DNA from: Streptomyces sp. NBC_01460
GTDB lineage: Bacteria > Actinomycetota > Actinomycetes > Streptomycetales > Streptomycetaceae
DNA: 64,000 nt
NCBI RefSeq assembly: GCF_036227405.1
Contig: NZ_CP109473.1
Location: forward strand, 7,936,001 to 8,000,000
Direction: 5' to 3'
The notes under the pieces: model-generated
What the model was told of the DNA's origin: nothing
Database searches by the model: none
Seen by the model: only the letters and a program-made list of their open reading frames with translations
Made by a program: the position numbers and the translations under genes
Shown: in pieces, positions 1-8,333 of the stretch
How positions within the stretch are numbered: position 1 is the first letter of the stretch
Layout: the number at the start of each line of letters is the position of its first letter

Positions 1-729
1 CCGGTCCAGCGGCCCGACCAGCGCCGGGGCGGCCGGGTTGACGACCCAGTACTGCACGGCCGGCCCGTGGCGCACGTGCTCCCACAGGTCGGGACTCTCG
101 AAGACCATGCCGAAGTTCGGGCGCAGGGCATCCCCGCCGACGTAGTGGGAGCCGATCCGGTCCCGCACCACGCTGCGCGGGCCGTCGCACCCGATCACGT
201 AGTCGGCAGTGACGACGCTCCGGTCCCCTACGCCGTCCTCGACGGTCACGGTCACCAGATCGTCGTCCTGGCTTACGTCGACGACCCTCGAGCCGAGCAC
301 GAGCCGGCCCGGGGCGAGTTCCTTGACCGCCTCGCGGAGCACCTCTTCCAGGATGTACTGCGGCGCCTGCTGGCCGATTTCCGGGAAGCGGTCGCCCTCC
401 GGGGCGAGCCCCAGGACGCCGGTGAAACGGGACAGTTCCCTTCCGGTCAGCGAGGTGCAGAACACGATGTCCTGGGACCAGGAGGTGGGCAGCGGCGCGC
501 GTGCCCGCAGCCGCTCGGCCAGCCCCCAGCGGCGCAGATGCTCCATCGTGCGCACGTTGAGCGTCTTGCAGCGGGGGCGGGCTCTGGAGACGGTGACGCG
601 AGGCTCGACGACCAGGCAGTCGACACCGCGCCGACCGAGCTCCACGGCGGCCGCCAGACCGACCGGCCCGCCACCGGCGATAAGAACCTGAACGTGCTGC
701 GGGAGGTGCTTGTGGTCGACGGAGGGCAT
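1..729 (-). CDS. FAD-dependent aromatic hydroxylase, C-terminus cut by window edge
   Basis: This gene is open at the left edge, so only its first 243 residues are present. It belongs to the group A flavoprotein monooxygenases (PheA/TetX/MhpA type), which hydroxylate phenolic rings using NAD(P)H and O2. An N-terminal dinucleotide-binding motif GGGPVG lies at residues 19-24, followed by a conserved acidic strand end, and a second FAD/NADPH motif (GCDGPRS) lies near residue 180. The third motif (GDAAH type) would be outside the window. Its ATG overlaps the stop codon of the upstream hydrolase (TGATG), so the two are probably translationally coupled. It is the first of three such hydroxylases in the window. 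Substrate unknown; family assignment is firm. Confidence 0.85.
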   Translation of the reverse strand, partial: MPSVDHKHLPQHVQVLIAGGGPVGLAAAVELGRRGVDCLVVEPRVTVSRARPRCKTLNVRTMEHLRRWGLAERLRARAPLPTSWSQDIVFCTSLTGRELSRFTGVLGLAPEGDRFPEIGQQAPQYILEEVLREAVKELAPGRLVLGSRVVDVSQDDDLVTVTVEDGVGDRSVVTADYVIGCDGPRSVVRDRIGSHYVGGDALRPNFGMVFESPDLWEHVRHGPAVQYWVVNPAAPALVGPLDR

Positions 730-1637
730 CAGTTGTCGTTCTCGGCTCTCTGCTGCGTCGTGGCCCAATGTGCACACTCCTCGGCGAACGCCAGCTGCCG
801 CAGGTGCAGTGCGTGGCCGAGCGTGTGGTGGTCGATGCAGTGACCCGTGCCGCGGGCGACGCTCGCGTCGACGAAGGGGGCCGCCGTGAACATCGCGGCG
901 AACCGGGCCACGTTCTCCGAGCCGCTGCTCCACAGGGCGTCGAACTCCGCGAGCGCGTTGTGTACGGGAACGCGGACCTGGCGGGCGACGGTCGGCAGGT
1001 GCTCCTTCGGCCATGCCGGAGCCTGGACCAACTCCCGTACCGGCACAGGTGCGTAGGAGCCGTGCGCCTGCCGTACGCCTTCGGCACCGTAGGTGTGCAA
1101 CGGCCCGAACATCACCCTGTCCCGCTCCTCGTACGGCAGGTCCACCGTCTCGTCCGGAGGCAGGGAACCGAGGGCCTCGGCCGCACCGCCGGCCGGGATG
1201 ACGGCCCCCATGCCGGTCGCCGAGACACCGACGAGGGGGAGGCGGCGAGCCGAGGCGGCGATCATCAGCGCGATCATGCCCCCGATCGAATGGCCGACGA
1301 GGAATACGCTGTCGGCCGCGAGGTGCGTGGCCGCCTGCTCCAGAGCGGCACCGAGCAGTTCCGCGTGCCGCGTGAACGTGTTGGCATCCGGTTCGAGGGG
1401 GGTGCTGCCGCCGTAACCTGGGCGGTCGAAGGCCACGACCGGGTAACCGTGTGCGGTGGCGACGTCGAGGAAGGAGCCCTCGGTGGCGCCCGCGACGTCG
1501 AAGTAGTGAGCCGTGTACGTGCCGCCGTGGAGGGCGGCGATCAGGGGTTTGCCGGTGGGTTCGGCGGGAGCGGCGGTGAGCGCCGTGATCTTGTGTCCGT
1601 CGACCTCGAAGGTCAGAACGTCGCGCTGCTTGGCCAT
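729..1637 (-). CDS. alpha/beta hydrolase
   Basis: This is a 302-residue alpha/beta hydrolase. The nucleophile elbow GHSIGG places the catalytic serine at 117, an HGG oxyanion motif lies at 37-39, the acid is probably Asp233 and the base His266. I chose the ATG at 1637 because AGGAGG lies just upstream; an in-frame start 69 bases further out adds a low-complexity leader without a good ribosome binding site. It overlaps the following aromatic hydroxylase gene by a TGATG junction. In hydroxyphenylpropionate-type pathways an alpha/beta hydrolase (MhpC) cleaves the ring-fission product, and the context allows that role. A simple esterase for a phenolic ester is equally possible. Confidence 0.8.
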   Translation of the reverse strand: MAKQRDVLTFEVDGHKITALTAAPAEPTGKPLIAALHGGTYTAHYFDVAGATEGSFLDVATAHGYPVVAFDRPGYGGSTPLEPDANTFTRHAELLGAALEQAATHLAADSVFLVGHSIGGMIALMIAASARRLPLVGVSATGMGAVIPAGGAAEALGSLPPDETVDLPYEERDRVMFGPLHTYGAEGVRQAHGSYAPVPVRELVQAPAWPKEHLPTVARQVRVPVHNALAEFDALWSSGSENVARFAAMFTAAPFVDASVARGTGHCIDHHTLGHALHLRQLAFAEECAHWATTQQRAENDN

Positions 1638-1971
1638 CTGTGGCCTCCTGCCAGGGGTGGGTTCCAGCGTGCCGCGCGGAGCGGACTGCGGCGCGGCGAA
1701 CGACAACGCACAACTCGCCGGGGAGCCGGTTGCCCCCGGATCCCCGGCACCGGGTACCGGTTCGGGCGCCGCGGGGTGCTGCGAGCCTAAGCGCTATATG
1801 TGATAACAGCAAGGGTTGGGGTGCCTTGCGTCAGACAGTCGTGCTGCCATGAGGAGCGCGGTCGCCGGCCAGAGCCCGGACGAGGTCGACCACCGTTCGC
1901 TTGAGGTAGTCCGACGCCAGGTCGGCGATGCCGGGCGTAGTGGAGCGGGACCGCACCTGCCGGGGCGTTCT
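1638..1971. other. intergenic stretch, no gene recognised
   Basis: These 334 bases separate the aldehyde dehydrogenase from the hydrolase/hydroxylase pair, both read leftwards. Only overlapping low-quality reading frames are present. An AT-richer patch lies at about 1793-1812 and could be part of a promoter for the leftward pair, but I see no convincing -35/-10 pair or terminator. Confidence 0.4.
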
Positions 1972-3432
1972 TCAGCTGTGGTGAGGCGTGTAGTCCTGGG
2001 TGATCTGCTTGTACTCCAGGAAGTCCTCCACGGATGCCAGGCCCCCAAGCCGGCCCACGCCGCTGGACTTGAAGCCACCCTCCTCGAACTCGACGGTCAG
2101 GTTCGCCCAGCTGTTGACGGAGATGAGACCCGCGTCGAGCTGCCGCGCCACGCGTGCGGGCCGGTCGGCGTCCCGGCTCCAGATGCAAGCGCTGAGGCCG
2201 TACTCGGTATCGTTGGCGAGGGCGACGGCCTCCGCCTCGGTGTCGAAGACCTGGACCGTCTGCACCGGACCGAACGTCTCCTCCTGAACGATCGGGAGGG
2301 AGGAGTCGGGGACCGCGAGCAGGGTGGGGTGGTAGAAGGCGCCCCCCGCCAGTTCGGGGCGGGTACTCGGACCGCCGCGGACGATCGGTTTGGCGCCGGC
2401 CGCGATCGCCGCATCCACGGCGGCGTCGACCCGGGCGACCGATGCCTTGTCGATCAGGGGGCCGATCTGGCTGGCCGGGTCGGCGGCCGGACCGGGGCGC
2501 ACGCTCTCCAGACGCCGGGCCAGAGCCGAGGTGAACTCGTCGGCGATCTCCCGTTGGACGAGGATCCTGCTGCCGGTCATGCAGAACTGTCCGGCGAACA
2601 CGGTGCACGACTGGACGGCGGTGGCGAGCGCCGCATCCAGGTCGGCGTCGGCGAAGACGAGGTGCGGTGTCTTGCCGCCCAGCTCGAGCCCCACCCGTTT
2701 GAAGTGGGCTGCCGCTCCCTGGGCCACGAGTCGCCCGGTGGCGGTGCTGCCGGTGAAGCTGATCACGGGGACCAGGGGGGACTCGACCAGCAGGCGCGCG
2801 ACGTCCGAGCCGGACTCGACGACGACGTTCACCACGCCCTTCGGCAGCTCGGGAACGGAGGCGAGGATCTCACTCATGAGCGCGGCGGTCCGGGCCGCCT
2901 GCCCCGGCACCTTCACCACCGCCGTACAGCCCGCCGCGAGGGCCGGGGCGAGGGCGCGGATACAGAGATACGCGGGGGAGTTCCACGGCACCACGATCCC
3001 GGCGACACCCACGGGCTGCCGGATGGACATGGCCTGACGGCCCGGGTGGGTGTCGGTGACCCGGCCGTGCGGCTGCAGGGCCAGACCCGCCGCGAAACGC
3101 AGCGCGCGCAGGATGAAGTGCGCCTCGAAGCCCGCCTCGTGCCGGAGCTTGCCGTTCTCCAGGCACAGGGTGCCGATCACCTCGTGCATGCGCGCGTCGT
3201 ACGCGTCGGCGAGATGGCTCAGCGCCGTGGCCCGCAGCATCGGGTCCAGGCGCCAGGTGCCCTCCTTGAAGGCGCGTGTCGCCGCGTCGACGGCGCTCTG
3301 CCCCTCCTCGGTGCCGGCCTCCGCGTACGTACCGATCACTTCACCCGTGGCCGGGTCGACACTGTCGGAGGTTCGGGCGGAACCGACCCATTCGCCGTCG
3401 ATCCAGTGCCGTGCGGTGTTGTCTCGGGTCAT
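1972..3432 (-). CDS. NAD(P)-dependent aldehyde dehydrogenase
   Basis: This is a full-length (486 residues) ALDH-superfamily enzyme that oxidises an aldehyde to a carboxylic acid. The signatures are complete: VPWN with the oxyanion Asn at 151, the cofactor loop FTGSTATG at 226-233, general base Glu250 in ELGGK, catalytic Cys284 in GQFCMTGSR, and a later EETFGPV motif. The ATG at 3432 has AAGGAGT upstream. A longer open frame continues beyond this start but lacks family similarity. It lies downstream of the amidohydrolase-type decarboxylase gene in the same direction, about 80 bases away, so the two are probably co-transcribed. The context suggests oxidation of an aromatic aldehyde or a ring-cleavage semialdehyde; the sequence does not show which. 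Confidence 0.92.
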   Translation of the reverse strand: MTRDNTARHWIDGEWVGSARTSDSVDPATGEVIGTYAEAGTEEGQSAVDAATRAFKEGTWRLDPMLRATALSHLADAYDARMHEVIGTLCLENGKLRHEAGFEAHFILRALRFAAGLALQPHGRVTDTHPGRQAMSIRQPVGVAGIVVPWNSPAYLCIRALAPALAAGCTAVVKVPGQAARTAALMSEILASVPELPKGVVNVVVESGSDVARLLVESPLVPVISFTGSTATGRLVAQGAAAHFKRVGLELGGKTPHLVFADADLDAALATAVQSCTVFAGQFCMTGSRILVQREIADEFTSALARRLESVRPGPAADPASQIGPLIDKASVARVDAAVDAAIAAGAKPIVRGGPSTRPELAGGAFYHPTLLAVPDSSLPIVQEETFGPVQTVQVFDTEAEAVALANDTEYGLSACIWSRDADRPARVARQLDAGLISVNSWANLTVEFEEGGFKSSGVGRLGGLASVEDFLEYKQITQDYTPHHS

Positions 3433-3514
3433 GTCGGCGACTCCTTGCTTGAGAGAGAGGGAGAAGGGAGAGCGGAGAGGGGCGCGTGCGTGGTGACACG
3501 CGCCCCGGGGTGCC

Positions 3515-4474
3515 TCAGAGACCGAGCAGCCGTTCCGCGTTGAGGTGGGCGATCTTCGCCCGGTCGGCCTCGCTGATCGGGGCCGTCTCCAGGAACGCGG
3601 TGGCAGCCGCCATCTCCTCGAAGGGGTAGTCGGTGCCGAAGAGGATGTGGTCCGAGCCCAGGGCGAGCAGGGCGCACAGCAGCGGAGGGGCCGAACAGAC
3701 GCCACTGGTCGTGATGTAGAGGTTGTGCCGAACGTACTCCGACGGGTTTCCCCGGGCGAGTTCGATCCCGTGGTGGTTGTGGTAGTCCCAGCGCGAGTCC
3801 AGTCGCCACAGCACGTAGGGCAGGCCCTCGCCCATGTGACCCAACAGCACCTTGGCGTCGGGGAAGTCGTCGAAGACGCCGCCGAACACCAGACGCAGGA
3901 AGTGGGTGGCGGTCTCCGATCCCCAGCTCCACATCGGTCCGACGAGTTCGGGATGACCCTCGATGACATGGGGGGTGCCGACGCCGTTGGCGGGGTGCAA
4001 ATAGAGCGGTACGCCCAGTCCCTCGGCGCGTTCCCACACCACGCGCAGCTGCGGGTCGTCGAGGTAGCGACCCTGGGTGTGCGCGTTCACCAGGGCTCCG
4101 CGCATGCCCAGCTCGGACACGGCGCGCTCCAGCTCCTTGGCCGCCGCCTGCGGGTCCTGCAACGGCAGTGCGGCGAATCCTGCGAAGCGGTCGGGGTGGT
4201 CCGCCACCACTCCTGCGAGCAGGTCGTTCACCGCCGTCGCCTGGGCGATCGCGGTCGCGGGGTCCGTCTCGGCCTGGATGCCGGGGGAGTTGAGAGACAG
4301 CACCTGTACGTCCAGCCCCACCGCGTCCATCTCGGCGAGACGCTCGCCTGTGATGTCGAGCAGTCGCCGGGACGCCTCCCGCCATTTCTCCGGCTGGAGG
4401 ATCGAGGCCGATGAGGCGCCGTGACCCACCAGCTCCGGTGTGACGAAGTGTTCCTCAAGGCCGATGGTGCGCAT
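3515..4474 (-). CDS. gamma-resorcylate decarboxylase-type amidohydrolase
   Basis: This 319-residue protein belongs to the ACMSD / amidohydrolase-2 superfamily and closely resembles 2,6-dihydroxybenzoate (gamma-resorcylate) decarboxylases. The family's N-terminal metal motif EEH is at residues 7-9, and the conserved blocks LPLQDP, GALVN, YLHP, LGHMGEGLP and FGTDYPFE appear in the expected order. His in YLHP and Asp in GTDYP are expected metal ligands. Such enzymes remove CO2 from hydroxybenzoates without an organic cofactor, here perhaps giving resorcinol or another phenol for the adjacent hydroxylase. I chose the ATG at 4474 over a GTG 21 bases upstream because AGAGGG lies before it and homologues begin there. 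It is transcribed away from the hydroxylase at 4581. A 5-carboxyvanillate-type substrate is an alternative. Confidence 0.85.
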   Translation of the reverse strand: MRTIGLEEHFVTPELVGHGASSASILQPEKWREASRRLLDITGERLAEMDAVGLDVQVLSLNSPGIQAETDPATAIAQATAVNDLLAGVVADHPDRFAGFAALPLQDPQAAAKELERAVSELGMRGALVNAHTQGRYLDDPQLRVVWERAEGLGVPLYLHPANGVGTPHVIEGHPELVGPMWSWGSETATHFLRLVFGGVFDDFPDAKVLLGHMGEGLPYVLWRLDSRWDYHNHHGIELARGNPSEYVRHNLYITTSGVCSAPPLLCALLALGSDHILFGTDYPFEEMAAATAFLETAPISEADRAKIAHLNAERLLGL

Positions 4475-4504
4475 CGCGATCCCTCTCGATTTCACTTATA
4501 TGCA

Positions 4505-4534
4505 TTGACTTCATCGATGGTGAAACGTACGTTC
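4505..4534 (+). promoter_or_regulatory. probable promoter with palindromic operator in a divergent gap
   Basis: TTGACT (4505-4510) and TACGTT (4528-4533) are separated by 17 bases, a good housekeeping-type promoter for the hydroxylase at 4581. A perfect 10-base palindrome AACGTACGTT (4525-4534) sits on the -10 box inside a longer near-palindrome (4521-4536, TGAAACGTACGTTCCG). This resembles IclR-family operators in shape, and an IclR gene follows the hydroxylase. Regulation is inferred. Confidence 0.55.
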
Positions 4535-4580
4535 CGTCGGTGTCAACCCTTTGGAAGGTCCGAGAAAGTGGAGGTGCCCG

Positions 4581-6200
4581 ATGACGGGTACGGATGACGC
4601 CGTCGGTGGTCCGGTCGCGAACGGGGCCACGGTGGACGTGGTCGTGGTGGGTTACGGGCCCGTGGGTATGGTCACGGCCGCCCTGCTGGCGCAGGCGGGC
4701 CACCGGGTCCTGGTCCTCGAGCGGTACGCGGGCCTGTACAACCTGCCTCGGGCGGCCAGCTTCGACGACGAGACCATGCGCACGCTCGCCCGCCTCGGTG
4801 TGGCGGAGGATCTGCTGCCCAAGGTGCGCGTGCAGCCCACGTATGAGTGGCGCAACGGCCGTGGCGACCTGCTGATAGAGCAGCATTTCGCCGAAGCCGG
4901 ACGCAGCGGCTGGGCGGAGTGGAACATGATGTACCAGCCGGACCTCGAAGAGGCGCTCGACGAGGTGTGCCGGTCCATGCCGCAGGTGGAAGTGCGGCAC
5001 TCCAGCGCCGTCGTCGCGCTGGAGCAGAGCGCGGAGGACGTCACCCTCACTGTCGACGGCCCCGAGGGGCGCCGGACGCTCACCGCGCGCTACGTCATCG
5101 GTTGCGACGGGGGCAACAGCTTCGTGCGGTCGGCGCTCGGTGTAGGGCAGTTCGACTACGGCTTCTCCGAGCCGTGGATGGTGTGCGACTTCCGCTTCCG
5201 CCGCCCGACGCAGGTCCCGCTCGCACTGCAGCTCGGCGACCCGCTGAGTCCGACCTCGATCATCTCGCTCGGCCCTGCACACCACCGGTTCAGCTTCATG
5301 CTCGACTCGGTGGACGCCTTCGAGACCGAGTGCGATCCGCGACGCGTCTGGAAACGGGTCGCGTCCCACCTCACTCCCGAGGACGCCGACCTCATCCGCG
5401 TCGCCACGTACACCTTCCGGTCACTCATCGCGGACCACTGGCGTCGTGGCCGCGTCCTGCTCGCGGGCGACGCCGCACACCAGATGCCCCCGTTCCTCGG
5501 GCAGGGCATGTGCTCGGGCTTCCGCGACGCGCAGAACCTCGCCTTCAAGCTGGACCTGGTCCTGCGCGGAGCGGCACCGGACGACATCCTCGACACCTAC
5601 CAGACGGAGCGCGAACCGCATGTGCGCGCGGTGACCGAGAAGGGCATCGAGCTCGGCCACCTCCAGACCCTGCGGGACCCGGAGCGTGCCGCGGAGCGCG
5701 ACCGAACTCTGCTGGCCCGCCGCGCGAAGTCGGGGACGTCCGAGGCCGTGCGCCTGCCGAGCCTCGTCGACGGCCTGTTCGCCCGGGAACCGGACGTCGG
5801 CCGTGGGCAGCTGTCGGTCCAGGGCGTGGTGGACGACGGCACGCGCCGCGGCCTCCTGGACCAGGTCGTGGGTGGCGGATTTCACCTGCTCCTCGAAGAG
5901 GGGCTGCTGAACTCCCTGGAACGCTCCGGCCGGCTCGACGACCTGGCCCGGGCGGGCGTGCGCGTCGTCGTCCTCGGGGAACGGGCCGCCGCCCACCCCA
6001 AGGCGGCCGTCGTCCAGGACGTACACGGCACCTACCATGACTGGTTCGCCGAACTGGGCTGCTCGGCCGTCGTCATCCGCCCCGACTTCTACGTCTTCGG
6101 CACAGCGAGCGGCCCCGAGGCGGTGGCCGGCCTCGCCGGTGAACTGCTGGGCGCGGTGCACGGCGGAACGGCCGCACACGCGGCGCGGGCGGACGCCTGA
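4581..6200 (+). CDS. MhpA-like FAD-dependent aromatic hydroxylase
   Basis: This 539-residue class A flavin monooxygenase resembles 3-(3-hydroxyphenyl)propionate hydroxylase (MhpA). A Rossmann motif (VVVVGYGPVG, with Tyr in place of the usual Ala or Gly) is near residue 27, the GCDGGNS motif near 175, and RVLLAGDAAHQMPPFLGQG near 295, followed by the helix that contacts FAD. A thioredoxin-like C-terminal part follows, as in the family. The ATG at 4581 has GGAGG eight bases upstream. The gene is divergent from the decarboxylase and is followed closely by an IclR regulator, as MhpA is controlled by the IclR protein MhpR in enteric bacteria. It probably ortho-hydroxylates a monophenol, possibly the decarboxylation product. 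The exact substrate is unknown. Confidence 0.88.
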   Translation: MTGTDDAVGGPVANGATVDVVVVGYGPVGMVTAALLAQAGHRVLVLERYAGLYNLPRAASFDDETMRTLARLGVAEDLLPKVRVQPTYEWRNGRGDLLIEQHFAEAGRSGWAEWNMMYQPDLEEALDEVCRSMPQVEVRHSSAVVALEQSAEDVTLTVDGPEGRRTLTARYVIGCDGGNSFVRSALGVGQFDYGFSEPWMVCDFRFRRPTQVPLALQLGDPLSPTSIISLGPAHHRFSFMLDSVDAFETECDPRRVWKRVASHLTPEDADLIRVATYTFRSLIADHWRRGRVLLAGDAAHQMPPFLGQGMCSGFRDAQNLAFKLDLVLRGAAPDDILDTYQTEREPHVRAVTEKGIELGHLQTLRDPERAAERDRTLLARRAKSGTSEAVRLPSLVDGLFAREPDVGRGQLSVQGVVDDGTRRGLLDQVVGGGFHLLLEEGLLNSLERSGRLDDLARAGVRVVVLGERAAAHPKAAVVQDVHGTYHDWFAELGCSAVVIRPDFYVFGTASGPEAVAGLAGELLGAVHGGTAAHAARADA

Positions 6201-6246
6201 TGTCCCGTTCCCTCCGCCCCGGGACGACGGTGCCGAGCCGGTCACT

Positions 6247-7077
6247 ATGATCGGTGCCGTGAGAAATCAGCCTTCCTCCGAGTCCGGGACCAGCGAGGAA
6301 TCGCCGGCACGGCAGGGCATCCAGTCCGTCGAACTGGCGATGACGGTCCTGCAGGCCCTCGAAGAGGGGCGGGGCCCCATGAGCCTGACGCAGACAGCCG
6401 CGGCCACCGGCATGCAGCCGAGCAAGGTCCACCGTTATCTCGTCAGTCTCGCCCGCGTCGGTCTGGTCGCCCAGTCACCCAGCTCCGGGCGCTACGACAT
6501 GGGGCCGGCCATGCGTCGGCTCGGCGTCGAGTCGCTGCGCAGGATGGACGAGGTGGCGCTGGTGAGCGAGCACCTGCCGGGACTGCGGGACAGCACTTCG
6601 CACGCGGTCAACCTGGCCGTGTGGGGGGACCACGGTCCCGTCGTCGTGCGCTGGGAGTACGGCGCCCACGCGCTGCCGATCACGGTCCGGGTCGGCGCCA
6701 CCATGCCGCTGCTGAATTCCGCGATGGGCGGAGCGTTCCTTGCGCACCTGCCCGAGCAGCTCACCGAACCGGTGCTGCGCGGGCAGTTGGAGACGGAGAC
6801 GCTGGACGCGGCCACCCGGGACCGGGTCGACCGGATCAAGGCCGAGGTGCTGCGCGAGGGTGTGGCCACCACGGTCGGCGGCGTCATTCCCGGCGTCACC
6901 TCGCTGGCGGCGCCCGTGTTCACCGCGGGTGAGTCCTTCCCGCTCGTCGTCACCCTGGTGATGCCCGCGCGCGGCGTCACGGAGCAGGACGTGGCCCGCT
7001 TCTCGGCGGAACTGCTGCGCTCGACCCGGGCCATGTCAGAGGTGCTGGGTCACTCGCCGGACCAGAACCGCCCGTAG
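6247..7077 (+). CDS. IclR-family transcriptional regulator
   Basis: This 276-residue protein has an N-terminal winged helix-turn-helix (GIQSVELAMTVLQAL through MQPSKVHRYLVSL, residues 24-75) and a C-terminal IclR effector domain with the usual LLNSAMGGAFLA-type and APVF segments. The C-terminal domain binds small, often aromatic, ligands. It starts 46 bases after the hydroxylase in the same direction, so it may be read through from that promoter. ATG 6247 is used; GTG 6259 is an alternative, and neither has a strong ribosome binding site. It is the natural candidate to bind the palindrome at 4525-4534 and control the decarboxylase/hydroxylase divergent pair. Confidence 0.88.
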   Translation: MIGAVRNQPSSESGTSEESPARQGIQSVELAMTVLQALEEGRGPMSLTQTAAATGMQPSKVHRYLVSLARVGLVAQSPSSGRYDMGPAMRRLGVESLRRMDEVALVSEHLPGLRDSTSHAVNLAVWGDHGPVVVRWEYGAHALPITVRVGATMPLLNSAMGGAFLAHLPEQLTEPVLRGQLETETLDAATRDRVDRIKAEVLREGVATTVGGVIPGVTSLAAPVFTAGESFPLVVTLVMPARGVTEQDVARFSAELLRSTRAMSEVLGHSPDQNRP

Positions 7078-7120
7078 GCACCCGAGCCCCGGACGTCAGA
7101 AGTGTCGCAGCCTGCCCTAC

Positions 7121-7154
7121 TACTAAGGATTTCTTAGTTACTCAGAAATCAGTA
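7121..7154. promoter_or_regulatory. tandem inverted repeats, likely HxlR operator
   Basis: Two inverted repeats lie back to back before the FMN reductase gene: ACTAAG-5 nt-CTTAGT (7122-7138) and TACT-8 nt-AGTA (7139-7154). This AT-rich block stands out from its GC-rich surroundings. HxlR/DUF24 regulators recognise TAC...GTA inverted repeats, and such a regulator is the second gene of this operon, so autoregulation is likely (inference). Confidence 0.6.
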
Positions 7155-7187
7155 GCATGGATGGTGTCGCTTACGAAGGAGCACATT

Positions 7188-7772
7188 TTGACTGCGAGCA
7201 AGCTGGAAATCATCGTGGCGAGCACGCGCCCCGGACGCGTCGGCCCGAGCGTCGCCCGCTGGATCGAGTCGCAGGCCGCGACGCAGGGGGGCTTCGACGA
7301 GATAGAGGTGGTGGACCTCGCCGAGGTGAACCTGCCTTTCATGAACGAACCCCACCACCCGAGGCTCGGCCGCTACACCCATCAGCACACTCGGGACTGG
7401 AGCGCCAAAGTCGCCGAAGCGGACGCCTTCGTCTTCGTCATGCCCGAGTACAACTACGGCTACAACGCCGAGCTCAAGAACGCGATCGACTACCTTCACA
7501 ACGAGTGGAAGTACAAGCCGGTGGGCCTGGTCAGCTACGGCGGCGTGTCCGCGGGCACGCGCGCTGCGCAGATGATCAAGCAGGTGGTGACCACCCTGAA
7601 GATGACGCCGGTCTTCGAGGCCGTGTCCATCCCCTTCGTGCAGCAGTTCATCGACGACGACCAGCGCCTGCTGCCCAACGACGTCATGACCAGCTCCGCC
7701 AAGGCGATGCTCGACGAACTGGTGCGCTTCACCGATGCCCTGCGCCCGCTGCGCGCCCCCACCGCATCATGA
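7188..7772 (+). CDS. NAD(P)H-dependent FMN reductase / flavodoxin-like quinone reductase
   Basis: This 194-residue flavodoxin-fold protein begins with the FMN phosphate-binding strand-loop (EIIVASTRPGRVG) and carries the MPEYNYGYNAELKNAIDYL block typical of the NADPH-dependent FMN reductase / azoreductase family near residue 90. I chose the TTG at 7188 because GAAGGAG lies six bases upstream and the protein then starts right before the first beta strand; ATG 7161 in the same frame is the alternative. It overlaps the HxlR regulator gene by an ATGA junction. HxlR-controlled quinone or azoreductases commonly respond to electrophiles, so it may detoxify quinones formed from catechol-type intermediates, or supply reduced flavin. 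Confidence 0.85.
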   Translation: MTASKLEIIVASTRPGRVGPSVARWIESQAATQGGFDEIEVVDLAEVNLPFMNEPHHPRLGRYTHQHTRDWSAKVAEADAFVFVMPEYNYGYNAELKNAIDYLHNEWKYKPVGLVSYGGVSAGTRAAQMIKQVVTTLKMTPVFEAVSIPFVQQFIDDDQRLLPNDVMTSSAKAMLDELVRFTDALRPLRAPTAS

Positions 7773-8131
7773 CGACCGGCCCGACATCTGGCGGCGAGGA
7801 CACCCACCCGGTCTGCGTCCGCTTCCACGCGGCGATCGAGATGATCGGCGCGCGCTGGACCGGCGCGATTCTGCGGGCGCTGTTCACCGACCAGTGCCGG
7901 TACGCACAGATCAAGGCCGCCGTACCCGGAGTCAGTGACACCATGCTGGCGCAGCGCCTCCGGGAACTGCAGCGCGACGGCCTGATCGAGCGTCACGTCG
8001 TACCGGCGACACCCGTGCAGGTGGAGTACCGCCTCACGGCCAGAGGACATGACCTGGAACCGGTCCTCGACGCGATCATCGCGTGGTCGCACACCTGGAT
8101 CCCCTTGCCCGGCTCAGACCCCGAGACCTGA
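7769..8131 (+). CDS. HxlR-family transcriptional regulator
   Basis: This is a 120-residue winged-helix protein of the HxlR/DUF24 family (MarR-like fold). A conserved cysteine near the N-terminus (VCVRFHAAIEMIGARWTGAI, Cys at about residue 16) is followed by the core LRALFTDQCRYAQIKAAVPGVS... block. In characterised relatives (YodB, HypR) such a cysteine senses quinones or oxidants; here that is inference. The ATG overlaps the reductase stop codon, so the two proteins are probably made together. It likely represses its own operon through the inverted repeats at 7121-7154. Confidence 0.88.
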   Translation: MTTGPTSGGEDTHPVCVRFHAAIEMIGARWTGAILRALFTDQCRYAQIKAAVPGVSDTMLAQRLRELQRDGLIERHVVPATPVQVEYRLTARGHDLEPVLDAIIAWSHTWIPLPGSDPET

Positions 8132-8133
8132 CG

Positions 8134-8177
8134 CTTCCGGCGCCGACGGCTACTGCGGGTGCGGTCGCCGCCGGAAG
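8134..8177. terminator. possible hairpin terminator between convergent genes
   Basis: CTTCCGGCG (8134-8142) pairs perfectly with CGCCGGAAG (8169-8177) across a 26-base loop. A smaller hairpin (CGACGG/CCGTCG, 8180-8196) follows. Both lie between the HxlR gene and the convergent dehydrogenase. There is no T-run, as usual for high-GC actinomycete terminators; the long loop lowers confidence. Confidence 0.4.
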
Positions 8178-8333
8178 GGCGACGGTCCCTCCGTCGGGAC
8201 GTGATGGGTGCGCCGGCCCATGGTGAGGCGGTGACCACGGGCATGAGCGTAGGCGAGGCGGCCGACGGTGCAGATGGCCTCCGCCCTCGTCGACCGCCGC
8301 GGTGTGCGCGGGACGGGATGGTGAACCGCAACC

